Assembly: GCF_015319355.1 (NCBI RefSeq)
Contig: NZ_JADILU010000006.1
Location: 248,001 to 312,000, forward strand
Reading direction: 5' to 3'
Source: Psychroserpens luteus
Lineage (GTDB): Bacteria > Bacteroidota > Bacteroidia > Flavobacteriales > Flavobacteriaceae
DNA: 64,000 nucleotides
Program-made: the position numbers and the translations under genes
Shown here: positions 1 through 8,788 of the stretch, piece after piece
How the letters are laid out: every line of letters begins with the position of its first letter
Position numbering within the stretch: position 1 is the first letter of the stretch
The notes under the pieces: model-generated
The model's database searches: none
Told to the model about the DNA's origin: nothing
Seen by the model: only the letters and a program-made list of their open reading frames with translations

Positions 1-1137
1 GTCTTGGTATTTATCAATTGTTTTACGATAGGCAGTTACAAAATAAGCATTACAAGATTGGGCAATCCCAGCATTCATATCTACAGGACTTTTGTGATGG
101 TGACAGCCAGTAAGTTTTCTGCTTCCATAATAATAACCTCCTCTGCATGTTACTTTTTCTGAAGGTTCCATAACGCCTTCTTGTAAGGCAATAAGTGCGT
201 TGATAACTTTAAAAGGTGATCCAGGAGGATATTGTGCTTGTAATCCTCGATCCCATGTTGGTCTTGAAATAGTATCTAAGTATAATCTTGAAAAATTCTT
301 ATTACGTTCTCTACCAACTAATAAATTTGGATTATAACTAGGTCCAGTTACAAGTGCTAAAATTTCTCCATTACTAGGATCTATGGCGACAATACCTCCA
401 CGTTTATTAGTCATTAAAAGTTCACCGTATTTTTGAAGCTCAGAGTCTATAGTGATTTTAATGTCTTTTCCTGGTTGAGGTAAGGTATCATAAGTGCCAT
501 TTTTATATGGACCAATGTTTTTATTGAATCTATCTTTTTGAATAAACTTAATACCTTTTTTTCCTCTAAGTACATCTTCATAAGAGAGTTCTATACCTTG
601 TTTACCAATGAGGTCACCTAATACATAGTAAGGTTGCTTTTCAATAATTCGTCGGTTAACTTCTCCTAAATCACCTAAAACATTTGCTCCAATAGAGGTT
701 TGATAGTCTCGTAATGATCTTTTCTGAATATAGAAACCATCAAATTTTCGCATTTTTTCTTGAAGTACTGCATAATCTTTTTTAGATAATTGTGGTACAA
801 ATGGTGATGGTAATCGTGGTGAGTAATTTTTAGCTCTATTGTATTTCTTTATGAAATCTTCTTTTGTGATTTTTAATAGTTTGCAAAACTCTAAAGTATC
901 TAAAGGCTCAACTTCTCTGGGAATAATCATAACATCGTAAGATGGCTGATTAGCTACTAATAATTTCCCGTTTCTATCATATACGTAGCCACGTTTTGGG
1001 TAGTCAAACTCTTTTCTAATAGCAGTGTCATCGTACAAACTATACGTTTCTTTATTGTAGACTTGTAAATAAAATAAACGAGAAATAAATATGAGCCCTA
1101 CGATAATGACCGTTAATAAAAGTAAAATTTTTCTCAT
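1..1137 (-). CDS. mrdA: Penicillin-binding protein 2 (peptidoglycan transpeptidase), 3' part outside window
   Basis: This gene encodes the elongation-specific DD-transpeptidase that cross-links peptidoglycan with RodA and the Mre proteins at the inner membrane. Reading the minus strand from ATG at 1137, the first 379 codons are open to the window edge. They show an N-terminal membrane anchor (MRKILLLLTVIIVGLIF), a PBP dimerisation region, and the transpeptidase serine motif PPGSPFK near residue 315 followed by a QSCN (SxN) motif about 45 residues later. The KTG motif lies beyond the edge. The start overlaps the mreD stop by 4 bases (ATGA), so it is translationally linked to the mre genes. Identity as PBP2 rather than another class B PBP rests on this context and is quite secure. 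Confidence 0.93.
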   Translation of the reverse strand, partial: MRKILLLLTVIIVGLIFISRLFYLQVYNKETYSLYDDTAIRKEFDYPKRGYVYDRNGKLLVANQPSYDVMIIPREVEPLDTLEFCKLLKITKEDFIKKYNRAKNYSPRLPSPFVPQLSKKDYAVLQEKMRKFDGFYIQKRSLRDYQTSIGANVLGDLGEVNRRIIEKQPYYVLGDLIGKQGIELSYEDVLRGKKGIKFIQKDRFNKNIGPYKNGTYDTLPQPGKDIKITIDSELQKYGELLMTNKRGGIVAIDPSNGEILALVTGPSYNPNLLVGRERNKNFSRLYLDTISRPTWDRGLQAQYPPGSPFKVINALIALQEGVMEPSEKVTCRGGYYYGSRKLTGCHHHKSPVDMNAGIAQSCNAYFVTAYRKTIDKYQD

Positions 1138-1640
1138 CGTTGTTTAGTACTGAAAAGTATAGAAATTAGTGCACACAGTATAATAGTGAAAATACTAGAA
1201 AATAACGTCTTTTGTAATACTAAAATTATGTTAGAAATGTTAAAAATTTCTAATGTAAACATAATGAGATGATGGATGAAAACTAAGATGGAAAAATAGA
1301 TAAGTCTATTACCAAATTCTGTATTGTTAAATTTAATGGTTTGGTGCTCGTAAACCATCCCAAAAGCAAATTTTAAAACAGGTGGTCTTATAAATGCAAT
1401 AGTAACGCAAGCTGCAGCATGAACTCCTCCAGAATTAGAAAATAAATCCACAAATAATCCCAACATAAAACTTAAAAAGATAAAGAGTGTACGGTTATTA
1501 TTTATTGGAAATAATAAAATAAACAAGATATAAGGATATGGATTAATCGTGCCCATAAAGTTGATGTTACTAAACACAAGTACTTGTGCTAGTATTAATA
1601 CAACGAATCTAATGATGCTATTTAAATTAACGCTATTCAT
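1134..1640 (-). CDS. mreD: Rod shape-determining membrane protein MreD
   Basis: A hydrophobic protein of 168 residues with about five membrane helices and no soluble domain, the profile expected of MreD, the membrane partner of MreC in the elongasome. Sequence conservation in MreD is poor, so the call leans on size, hydrophobicity and position between mreC and PBP2. The ATG at 1640 is preferred over a TTG one codon upstream. The start lies inside the end of mreC (stop at 1633-1635) and the stop overlaps the PBP2 start, so the three genes are tightly coupled. Confidence 0.88.
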   Translation of the reverse strand: MNSVNLNSIIRFVVLILAQVLVFSNINFMGTINPYPYILFILLFPINNNRTLFIFLSFMLGLFVDLFSNSGGVHAAACVTIAFIRPPVLKFAFGMVYEHQTIKFNNTEFGNRLIYFSILVFIHHLIMFTLEIFNISNIILVLQKTLFSSIFTIILCALISILFSTKQR

Positions 1641-2463
1641 CAATTGGGTTTTCTAAAAGCTTAATTTCTTCTGTATCTAAATTCTCTATAATATAGACAT
1701 GAGAAAGATTTGTCATATCATTAAATAACTTTACTTGTATCGTGTAAGTGTCACCACTTATGTCTAAAGCGAATGAATTAATGGTGCCTATTAATATGCC
1801 TTTTGGGAATATTGTTGATTGGCCTCCAGTGATAATCGTATCGCCTTCCTTAACAGGAGCAAATTTTGAAATGTCTGTCAATTGAACTGTTGTTGCAGGC
1901 GATTTGCCATCCCATTTTAGTGACCCAATATGATTAGATGATTTTAATTGTGCGTTTATTCTACTTTTAGTATTTAAAATAGATAACACTCTAGAATAAC
2001 TATTAGATGTGTTATCAATAATTCCAACAATACCATTAGAAGTAATAACACCTAAATCCTCTTTAATGGCATCATTTTCTCCTTTGTTTAAAGTCAAGTA
2101 GTTTTTAGTTGAGGCGTAATTATTGTTGATGATTTTTGCAGATTGAATTTTATAACGACCATTGTAAGTCACACTATCTATTGATGAACTTGCTATTGTA
2201 ATAGTATCGCTAGAATTTAAAATTTGAGAACGCAATCTGTTATTTTCTTCAATAAGAATATCGTTTTGTTCATTCAAATCAAAATAATCTGAAATACCAC
2301 TCGCACTTTCATAAATACCACCAGTTAAAAAATTGGCAGAGTTTATAAACTTGCTTTTATGATAAGAATGTGATTGTATTGTTAATCCCAAAGAAATGAC
2401 AAACAGCAAGAGAAACAAAAGGAACGTCTTGTTTCTAATGACAAAGTTTATGATTTGTTGCAT
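1633..2463 (-). CDS. mreC: Rod shape-determining protein MreC
   Basis: MreC is a bitopic inner-membrane protein whose periplasmic beta-barrel domains scaffold the cell-wall elongation machinery. The 276-residue product has one N-terminal helix (FLLFLLLFVISLGLTI, about residues 14-29), a short coiled coil (around NDILIEENNRLRSQI), then the MreC core with the typical segments VITSNGIVGII, SRVLSILN and GDTIITGGQSTIFPKGI. Length fits the Bacteroidota family. It sits 19 bases downstream of mreB on the same strand and overlaps mreD. Confidence 0.95.
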   Translation of the reverse strand: MQQIINFVIRNKTFLLFLLLFVISLGLTIQSHSYHKSKFINSANFLTGGIYESASGISDYFDLNEQNDILIEENNRLRSQILNSSDTITIASSSIDSVTYNGRYKIQSAKIINNNYASTKNYLTLNKGENDAIKEDLGVITSNGIVGIIDNTSNSYSRVLSILNTKSRINAQLKSSNHIGSLKWDGKSPATTVQLTDISKFAPVKEGDTIITGGQSTIFPKGILIGTINSFALDISGDTYTIQVKLFNDMTNLSHVYIIENLDTEEIKLLENPIDE

Positions 2464-2482
2464 GCTAGGTTGTTAATCTGGG

Positions 2483-3511
2483 TTATTTAATCAATACGCT
2501 TTTGAATTTTGCTAGATTTTTTAGTGCGATTCCTGTACCACGAACAACTGCTCTTAAAGGGTCTTCTGCAATATAAACTGGTAAATCTGTTTTTTGAGAT
2601 AAACGTTTATCTAAACCTCTTAACATAGATCCACCACCTGCTAAATAGATTCCAGTATTATAGATATCTGCAGCGAGTTCTGGAGGTGTTTGAGATAAAG
2701 TTTCCATTACAGAATCCTCAATTCTTAAAATAGATTTGTCTAATGCTTTTGCAATTTCACGATAAGAAATCTGAACTTGTTTAGGTTTACCAGTTAATAA
2801 ATCACGTCCTTGAACGCTCATTTCTTCTGGTGGCATATCTAAATCTTCGGTAGCAGCACCAATTTGAATTTTTATCTTTTCCGCAGTACGATCACCAACA
2901 TACAAGTTGTGTTGCGTACGCATGTAATAAATAATGTCATTTGTAAAAACGTCTCCTGCAACTTTAACAGATTTGTCACAAACAATTCCGCCAAGAGCAA
3001 TCACTGCAATTTCTGTTGTACCACCTCCAATATCAACAATCATGTTTCCTTTTGGTTGCATAATGTCAATACCAATACCAATAGCAGCTGCCATTGGCTC
3101 ATGTATTAGATATACTTCTTTACCATTGACACGCTCACAAGATTCTTTTACAGCTCGCATTTCTACTTCTGTAATCCCTGAAGGAATACAAACAACCATT
3201 CGCAATGCAGGCGTAAATAATTTCTTTTTTAATGCAGGAATATTCTTGATAAACATACTTATCATTTGCTCAGAAGCATCAAAATCTGCAATTACACCAT
3301 CTTTCAAAGGTCTAATTGTTTTAATGTTTTCGTGAGTTTTACCTTGCATCATGTTGGCTTCTTTACCAACTGCAATTATTTTTCCAGAAATTCTATCTCT
3401 TGCAACTATGGATGGACTATCAACAACAACTTTGTCGTTATGGATAATTAGTGTATTTGCGGTTCCTAAATCTATGGCTATTTCTTCGGTTAAGAAATCA
3501 AAAAATCCCAT
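2483..3511 (-). CDS. mreB: Actin-like cell-shape protein MreB
   Basis: MreB forms membrane-associated filaments that direct lateral wall synthesis. The 342-residue protein starts MGFFDFLTEEIAIDLGTANTL with the phosphate-1 motif DLGTANT. It also has the phosphate-2 motif IVDIGGGTTEIAVI and the adenosine motif YLAGGGSMLRGLDK, all intact and in order. The full length matches the family. It is the first gene of the minus-strand mreB-mreC-mreD-PBP2 cluster, with a 370-base upstream gap that must hold the operon promoter. Confidence 0.98.
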   Translation of the reverse strand: MGFFDFLTEEIAIDLGTANTLIIHNDKVVVDSPSIVARDRISGKIIAVGKEANMMQGKTHENIKTIRPLKDGVIADFDASEQMISMFIKNIPALKKKLFTPALRMVVCIPSGITEVEMRAVKESCERVNGKEVYLIHEPMAAAIGIGIDIMQPKGNMIVDIGGGTTEIAVIALGGIVCDKSVKVAGDVFTNDIIYYMRTQHNLYVGDRTAEKIKIQIGAATEDLDMPPEEMSVQGRDLLTGKPKQVQISYREIAKALDKSILRIEDSVMETLSQTPPELAADIYNTGIYLAGGGSMLRGLDKRLSQKTDLPVYIAEDPLRAVVRGTGIALKNLAKFKSVLIK

Positions 3512-3881
3512 GTGTTATTCTAATATTATGAGGGTGTTATTTTATTCAGTTTTTGACGTGTTGTAAAAGTAGTAAAACTTACTAAATATTTACGGTTTAT
3601 TTTTACTTCAATTTATATGAATGTTAAGCGGTTAACTTTTTATAGTTAAACGTTTACTTTTTGGTTTTGGATGTTAACGATAGATTAAAAGAATAAAATT
3701 TATGAAACCTCCTTTTTCTTCGGAAATTTTAAGACTCACAAAAAAGCTTTTAAATAAGAGCATTTTTTTTTACTTCGGAAGAACAGAAATTAAAAATTCA
3801 CGTCTAACCATGATAGTTTCATGGTTAGACGTAAAGTGTTGTTAGTTATTTTGAGAAGAGATTCTCGCTTTAGTGGGAATC
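3512..3881. other. Intergenic region between mreB and purH
   Basis: 370 bases without a credible gene. It must hold the mreB operon promoter; a TACTTTTA box reading on the minus strand near 3570 is a weak candidate. The right end holds the purH terminator at 3800-3832. Two copies of the octamer CTTCGGAA occur near 3719 and 3774, within about 60 bases of each other and outside coding sequence. No RNA gene was recognised. Confidence 0.6.
3800..3832 (-). terminator. Hairpin terminator downstream of purH
   Basis: A perfect 14-base inverted repeat (acgtctaaccatga / tcatggttagacgt) with a 5-base loop lies 50 bases beyond the purH stop. On the minus strand it is followed by a T-rich run (GAATTTTTAATTT), as expected for an intrinsic terminator. 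Confidence 0.75.
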
Positions 3882-5414
3882 TTAATGCTTAAAATGACGT
3901 GTTCCAGTCATGACCATCGCAACATTATGTTCATTACAATAGTCAATCGTTAATTGATCTTTAATTGAGCCTCCTGGTTGTATTACAGCAGTGATTCCTG
4001 CATGATCAGCAATCTCTACACAATCTGGAAAAGGGAAAAATGCATCACTTGCCATTACAGCACCTTTTAAATCAAAATTAAAAGATTGTGCTTTATGGAT
4101 GGCTTGGTTAAGAGCGTCAACACGACTTGTTTGTCCTGTACCACTTGCACATAATTGTTTGTTTTTTACTAAAACAATTGTATTAGATTTGGTGTGTTTG
4201 CAAATTTTAGAAGCAAATATTAAATCATCTAACTCATTTTGAGTTGGCTTTGTGTTCGTTGCTTGTTTTAAGTCTTCTAGGCGATCTGTTTTGTTGTTTC
4301 TATCTTGAACTAAAACTCCGTTAAGACAAGTTCTTACAGTTGTTTCTGCAAATTCTGTGTCTTTTAAAATTAAAAGAATTCTATTTTTCTTTCCTTTTAA
4401 AATTTCTAATGCTTCTTCAGAAAAAGATGGTGCTATAACCACTTCACAAAATAAGGTGTGAATCTTTTCGGCAGTAGCTTTGTCAATTTCTGTATTAGCG
4501 ATTAAAACACCTCCAAAAGCAGATACCGGATCACCAGCTAATGCATCTACATAAGCTTGGTGTATATTGTCACGTTGTGCAAAACCACAAGCATTATTGT
4601 GTTTTAGAATAGCAAAAGCAGGCTCTTCTCCTTTAAATTCGTTCATTAAATTTACAGCTGCATCAACGTCAAGAAGGTTGTTGTAACTAAGTTCTTTTCC
4701 GTGGAGCTTCGTGAATAAATCATCGAAATTTCCGAAGAAAAAACCACGTTGATGAGGATTTTCTCCATAACGTAATACTTGACCTTTAGTTTCACTAATT
4801 TTAAGTGACGCAATACTATGATCTGCATTGAAATAATTAAAAATTGCAGAGTCATAATGAGAAGAGACATTAAAAGCTTTGGCAGCAAATTGTTTTCTGT
4901 CATCTTCAGAAGTCTCACCATTTTTCAATTTCAGAAGTTCTAAAAACTCAGAATAATCATCAACAGACGATACGCAAATCACATCTGCATAATTTTTTGC
5001 AGCAGCGCGAATAAGAGAAATACCTCCAATATCAATTTTTTCAATAATATCTTGATTCGAAGCTCCAGAAGCTACTGTTTTTTCAAAAGGATATAAATCT
5101 ACTATAACGACATCTATTTGTGGAATATCGAAATCAATCATTTCGGCAACATCGCCATCATGATTTTGACGGTTTAAAATACCTCCAAAAACTTTTGGGT
5201 GTAATGTTTTTACGCGTCCGCCAAGAATTGAAGGGTAGGATGTTACGTCCTCAACAGGAACGACGTTTATGCCTAAGTCTTTGATGAATTTTTCTGTACC
5301 ACCTGTAGAATAAATGGTCACATTTTGTTCGTCTAATTGTTTTACGATTGGTGCTAATCCGTCTTTACTAAAAACTGAAATTAAGGCAGATTTAATTGTT
5401 TTGTTGTTGCTCAT
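3882..5414 (-). CDS. purH: Bifunctional AICAR formyltransferase / IMP cyclohydrolase
   Basis: PurH catalyses the last two steps of de novo purine synthesis: formylation of AICAR with 10-formyl-THF and ring closure to IMP. The 510-residue protein has the N-terminal MGS-like cyclohydrolase domain (IKSALISVFSKDGL, TGGT, PSILGGRVKTLHPKVFGGIL). The C-terminal AICARFT domain has LRYGENPHQRG, the KHNNACG motif and the terminal GSIKDQ and TGTRHFKH segments. Length and both active-site regions are intact. It stands alone on the minus strand with its own hairpin terminator. A minus-strand TATTTTTG box at 5471-5478 is a plausible -7 element. Confidence 0.98.
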   Translation of the reverse strand: MSNNKTIKSALISVFSKDGLAPIVKQLDEQNVTIYSTGGTEKFIKDLGINVVPVEDVTSYPSILGGRVKTLHPKVFGGILNRQNHDGDVAEMIDFDIPQIDVVIVDLYPFEKTVASGASNQDIIEKIDIGGISLIRAAAKNYADVICVSSVDDYSEFLELLKLKNGETSEDDRKQFAAKAFNVSSHYDSAIFNYFNADHSIASLKISETKGQVLRYGENPHQRGFFFGNFDDLFTKLHGKELSYNNLLDVDAAVNLMNEFKGEEPAFAILKHNNACGFAQRDNIHQAYVDALAGDPVSAFGGVLIANTEIDKATAEKIHTLFCEVVIAPSFSEEALEILKGKKNRILLILKDTEFAETTVRTCLNGVLVQDRNNKTDRLEDLKQATNTKPTQNELDDLIFASKICKHTKSNTIVLVKNKQLCASGTGQTSRVDALNQAIHKAQSFNFDLKGAVMASDAFFPFPDCVEIADHAGITAVIQPGGSIKDQLTIDYCNEHNVAMVMTGTRHFKH

Positions 5415-5601
5415 TTTAAAGTTGTTGTCGTTGTGTTGTGAATTTTTGTTGTTTTGTAAAAATTAAAGCCCAAAAATACATAATATCAAAGGCTTATTTG
5501 GGTTGAAAATGCAGTTTGTTTCAATTTTTTGTAACAATAAATTGTTGAAAACGTCCTATCTTTATATTTCCAGAACCAAACTGGAACATCAAACCAATTT
5601 T

Positions 5602-6849
5602 ATGCTTGTTTATCTTAGGTTATTTAAAGAGAGTTTTTCGTTTGCTATCAACGCATTGCGTAATAATAAGCTGCGTACATTTTTGTCGCTTTTGGGAATT
5701 ACCATTGGTATTTTTTCCATCATTGCGGTTTTGGCAGCTGTAGATTCTTTAGATAAAAGTATTAAAGATCAATTGAGTGGTCTAGATAAAAATACAATGT
5801 ATTTAACGAAGTATTCTTTTGGACCTACAGAAGTGCCTCGTTGGCAACGTGAGAGTTTCCCGCAGGCTGAGTATGCTGATTATGAGTTTATAGAACGAAA
5901 TGTGCCAGATATTGAAGCTATTGCTTATGTGATTTTCGGTGGTAATGAAAACATAAAGTATGAAGGTAATACAGTTTCTGGAGTTAATATTACACCAGTT
6001 TCTAATGGTATTTACGATATTGAAAATCTTAAACTTTCCGACGGTAGATTTTATAACGAATCTGAATCCAACTCAGGATCAAACGTCATGGTTATTGGTA
6101 GTGGTACAGCTGAGAATCTCTTCGGAAATATAAATCCAATTGGAAAAACCGTTAGAGCCTACGGTAGAAAAATGACTGTTATTGGAGTACTCAAAAAAAT
6201 GGGTAATGGCTTAGGTGATTCTCCTGATGAGAAAGCCTTTGTGCCAGCAAATTTTGTAAGACGTTTTCAAAATGGTGGGTCAGATGGTTTACCAGGAGCA
6301 GTTATTATTAAACCTAAAAAAAGTGTTGATATGGGAGCGTTTGAAGCGGTCCTAAAACAAAAATATAGAGCTTATAGAGGACTTAAAGCTGATGAGCCTG
6401 ATAATTTCTTTGTAAATAAGTTATCTGGTCTAACCGATTTTGTTGATGGCATTATTGGCTTTCTAAATGGAGCAGGTTGGGTGATAAGTGGTTTTTCTTT
6501 ACTAGTTGGAGGATTTGGGATTGCTAATATCATGTTTGTTAGTGTGCGAGAAAGAACGAACCTTATTGGGATTCAAAAATCATTAGGTGCTAAGAATAAG
6601 TTTATTTTGCTTCAGTTTTTATTTGAAGCAGTAATTCTTTCTGTGTTGGGAGGGTTGATTGGTATTATTATGGTCTGGTTGATTTCTTTAGCAGCAAATG
6701 CTGCATTAGATTTTGAGTTCGTGCTGTCATTCTTCAATATCTTTCTTGGTTTTGGACTTTCAACATTAATCGGTTTGATTTCTGGAATAATACCAGCAAT
6801 TTCAGCATCTCGATTAGATCCAGTTGAGGCTATAAGGACTGGTATGTAA
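5602..6849 (+). CDS. ABC transporter permease, MacB/FtsX type
   Basis: Membrane component of a MacB-like ABC exporter: an N-terminal helix (LSLLGITIGIFSIIAVLAAV), a large periplasmic MacB_PCD domain (about residues 50-260), then three C-terminal FtsX helices ending in the usual SRLDPVEAIRTGM tail. The ATG at 5602 (MLVYLRLFKESF) gives the normal family start; the in-frame codons further upstream overlap probable promoter sequence (TATCTTTA at 5557-5564). No ATPase gene is adjacent, so its partner must be encoded elsewhere. Substrate unknown. Confidence 0.93.
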   Translation: MLVYLRLFKESFSFAINALRNNKLRTFLSLLGITIGIFSIIAVLAAVDSLDKSIKDQLSGLDKNTMYLTKYSFGPTEVPRWQRESFPQAEYADYEFIERNVPDIEAIAYVIFGGNENIKYEGNTVSGVNITPVSNGIYDIENLKLSDGRFYNESESNSGSNVMVIGSGTAENLFGNINPIGKTVRAYGRKMTVIGVLKKMGNGLGDSPDEKAFVPANFVRRFQNGGSDGLPGAVIIKPKKSVDMGAFEAVLKQKYRAYRGLKADEPDNFFVNKLSGLTDFVDGIIGFLNGAGWVISGFSLLVGGFGIANIMFVSVRERTNLIGIQKSLGAKNKFILLQFLFEAVILSVLGGLIGIIMVWLISLAANAALDFEFVLSFFNIFLGFGLSTLIGLISGIIPAISASRLDPVEAIRTGM

Positions 6850-6900
6850 ATTAGTTTACAGATGCAGTCTCAGTTTTCAGTGCTTAAAAATGATCTTTAA

Positions 6901-7170
6901 GTGATAAATAAAAATTTTAAGAAAAGATTTTGGACATTTTTTAAGTGGGTCACTCTATTCTTACTAATTGCTTTTCTACTAACAATTTTCATGAGCGAGA
7001 CTACTTATGGAATGAATAGAACTATAGGTTGGTCTTGGACATTTAGAAATCCTCAATTTTGGTTTGGTGTAATTATTTTTTTTATAGTGCTATTCATTAT
7101 AATTACTATTGTCACAGTAGTAATTATGAAATTAACACAACTGATTAAGAAATTATTTTCGACCGAGTAA
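6901..7170 (+). CDS. Small two-helix membrane protein, unknown function
   Basis: An 89-codon frame opening with GTG directly after an in-frame stop. It encodes two hydrophobic stretches (VTLFLLIAFLLTIF and VIIFFIVLFIIITIVTVVIM) joined by an aromatic-rich loop, with a basic N-terminus and KKLF near the C-terminus. No family was recognised. ATG at 6991 is a possible alternative start that would delete the first helix. It follows the ABC permease by 51 bases and may be co-transcribed. Membrane-like composition supports a real gene, but start and function are uncertain. Confidence 0.6.
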   Translation: MINKNFKKRFWTFFKWVTLFLLIAFLLTIFMSETTYGMNRTIGWSWTFRNPQFWFGVIIFFIVLFIIITIVTVVIMKLTQLIKKLFSTE

Positions 7171-7206
7171 ACTTTGGGCAATTACGCCTTTGTGTGAATA
7201 TTATAT

Positions 7207-7662
7207 TTAGATAATAGTAGAAACCAATTCACATACAAATTCTAAAAATCGTTCATCTTCCGAAGAAAAAGGGTTAAGAGTACTGGAGTCTATATCAATT
7301 TGACCTACATTTTCTCCATTTACAAAAATAGGAATCACAATTTCTGCTTTTACAGTAATGCTACAAGCAATATAGTTGTCTTGCTCTTCAACGTCTGGTA
7401 CGACGAAATTTTTATTTGAAAGCGCTACTTGTCCGCAAATTCCTTTTCCGAAGGGGATAATAATATGATCTGTAGGTTCTCCAACATAAGGTCCTAGTTT
7501 TAACTCATTTTTGTCTCCATTTTTAAAATAGAAACCTACCCAATTATAGTAATCTACATGGTTTTCAAGAAGTTCGCATATTAATAATAAACGTTGGTTA
7601 ACCGTTTTGGTAGTATCTGCTACTAGGTTTTTAACCTGAGGTTTTAGGGATTCAAAAATCAT
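7207..7662 (-). CDS. GAF-domain protein, free methionine-(R)-sulfoxide reductase family
   Basis: A single GAF domain of 151 residues matching the fRMsr (YebR/MsrC) family, which reduces free Met-R-sulfoxide: YYNWVGFYF, IPFGKGICGQVA, IACS...EIVIPI and GQIDIDS are all in place. In the E. coli enzyme three cysteines act (C84, C94, C118). Here the counterparts of C94 (Cys76) and C118 (Cys100, IACS) are present, but the C84 position is His66, so the usual resolving arrangement is altered. It stands alone on the minus strand, divergent from xrtF. A non-enzymatic GAF sensor is the alternative. Confidence 0.88.
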   Translation of the reverse strand: MIFESLKPQVKNLVADTTKTVNQRLLLICELLENHVDYYNWVGFYFKNGDKNELKLGPYVGEPTDHIIIPFGKGICGQVALSNKNFVVPDVEEQDNYIACSITVKAEIVIPIFVNGENVGQIDIDSSTLNPFSSEDERFLEFVCELVSTII

Positions 7663-7752
7663 AGCTGTAAAAATTTTGGTAAAAGTATTTAAAAAGTGCT
7701 ATTTCTAGATTCATTTTGTATAATTTTAACTGAAAGTAATTTATTGTTTTAT

Positions 7753-8304
7753 TTGAAAGCACTTCTACATAAATATAAATCTGTCGTAAAGTTTATATTA
7801 ACCTTTCTAACGGTTTATATTGTACTCACTATCTGTTATAAATTGTATTTAGACGTTTCTGATGGTTCTAAATATTATCCAGATTACTTAACGAATCTTG
7901 TTGCAAAGCAAAGTGAATCTCTAATCAATACTTTTGGCTATAATGCTGAGATTGCTCCGCATCCAGATGAACCTTCAATGAAAATGTTGGTCAATTCAAA
8001 ATTTGTAGCAACAATAGTAGAGGGTTGCAATTCAATAAGTGTGATTATTTTATTCATATCGTTTGTAATAGCTTTTGCAGGAAAATTCAAAGCGACTTTT
8101 ATTTATATATTGACTGGAAGTGTCCTTATATATATTGTGAATCTCATACGAATAGCCATTTTATCTATAGGCTTGTATAATTATCCTTGGAGGCAGGATA
8201 TTTTTCATAAGGTTATTTTTCCAATGATAATCTATGGTATGGTTTTCTTGCTTTGGATGTTTTGGGTGAATCGGTTTTCAAAAAAGAAAAAGCAACATGC
8301 GTAA
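7753..8304 (+). CDS. xrtF: Exosortase family protein XrtF
   Basis: A polytopic membrane protein of the exosortase/archaeosortase superfamily, thought to cleave and attach sorted surface proteins. The catalytic triad candidates are visible: Cys in VEGCNSISVIILF, Arg in VNLIRIAIL and His in QDIFHKVIF. No ATG precedes these motifs. TTG at 7753 (giving M-KALLHKYKSVVKFILTFL, 183 residues) resembles family starts best, but TTG at 7744 and GTG at 7696 are also in frame. The next gene overlaps by 8 bases and is its usual partner, which supports the call. Confidence 0.92.
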   Translation: MKALLHKYKSVVKFILTFLTVYIVLTICYKLYLDVSDGSKYYPDYLTNLVAKQSESLINTFGYNAEIAPHPDEPSMKMLVNSKFVATIVEGCNSISVIILFISFVIAFAGKFKATFIYILTGSVLIYIVNLIRIAILSIGLYNYPWRQDIFHKVIFPMIIYGMVFLLWMFWVNRFSKKKKQHA

Positions 8305-8725
8305 TCCAATCACTTATATATTGCTTTTGGTTTTGTTTGGATTATTGGTTTTAATTCGTGTTTTTGAAAACGAATTATTTTACGATCCATACTTGTCATT
8401 CTTTAAAAATGACTACCTAAGTATGGACTCTCCAAGACGGGAAATATTAAAATTGTCATTATTTACAACATTACGATTTGTGTTAAACTCAGCGATTTCA
8501 TTAGGGATTATTTTTATATTCTTTAGAGATAAGTCAATTCTCAAGTTTTCATTAATGGTTTACATAATCGCTTATGTTATTTTGATGTTATTCTTTTTGT
8601 ATTTCGTCACATCTCCAAGGCAAGAGGATTACTATTTGTTTTTTAACTTTAGAAGATTTTTGATTCAACCAATTTTATTATTGCTACTAGTTCCAGCATT
8701 TTTTTATCATAAACTTAAAACTTAA
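8297..8725 (+). CDS. Exosortase F-associated membrane protein
   Basis: A 142-residue protein with about four hydrophobic helices, starting MRNPITYILLLVLFGLLVLIRVFENELFYDPYL. The RxFEnxLFYDP pattern is typical of the short protein encoded directly after xrtF in Flavobacteriia (an exosortase F system-associated protein family). Its function is unknown, presumably assisting XrtF in the inner membrane. It overlaps xrtF by 8 bases. A decayed copy of its 3' half appears at 23040-23215. Confidence 0.9.
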   Translation: MRNPITYILLLVLFGLLVLIRVFENELFYDPYLSFFKNDYLSMDSPRREILKLSLFTTLRFVLNSAISLGIIFIFFRDKSILKFSLMVYIIAYVILMLFFLYFVTSPRQEDYYLFFNFRRFLIQPILLLLLVPAFFYHKLKT

Positions 8726-8734
8726 ACTGTTAAT

Positions 8735-8788
8735 CAAACTGTAATTTTATAAGGGTTAATTTCTTTTTTTTTAACTTTGTAATTAATT
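8735..8788 (+). promoter_or_regulatory. Promoter region of first HYC-type gene, conserved with 23211-23256
   Basis: The -7 box TAACTTTG (8772-8779) matches Bacteroidota TAnnTTTG exactly and ends only nine bases before the ATG, so the transcript would be nearly leaderless. The stretch from AACTGTAATTTTAT through TTAATTTC, a T-run and TAACTTTG is almost identical to the region before the paralogue at 23257. No clear -33 TTG is seen. Confidence 0.7.

Noticed and set aside
5503-5601. Upstream extension of the FtsX-type permease (about 33 codons from a TTG)
   Set aside because: Overlaps promoter-like sequence and adds a stretch unlike family N-termini; ATG at 5602 fits.
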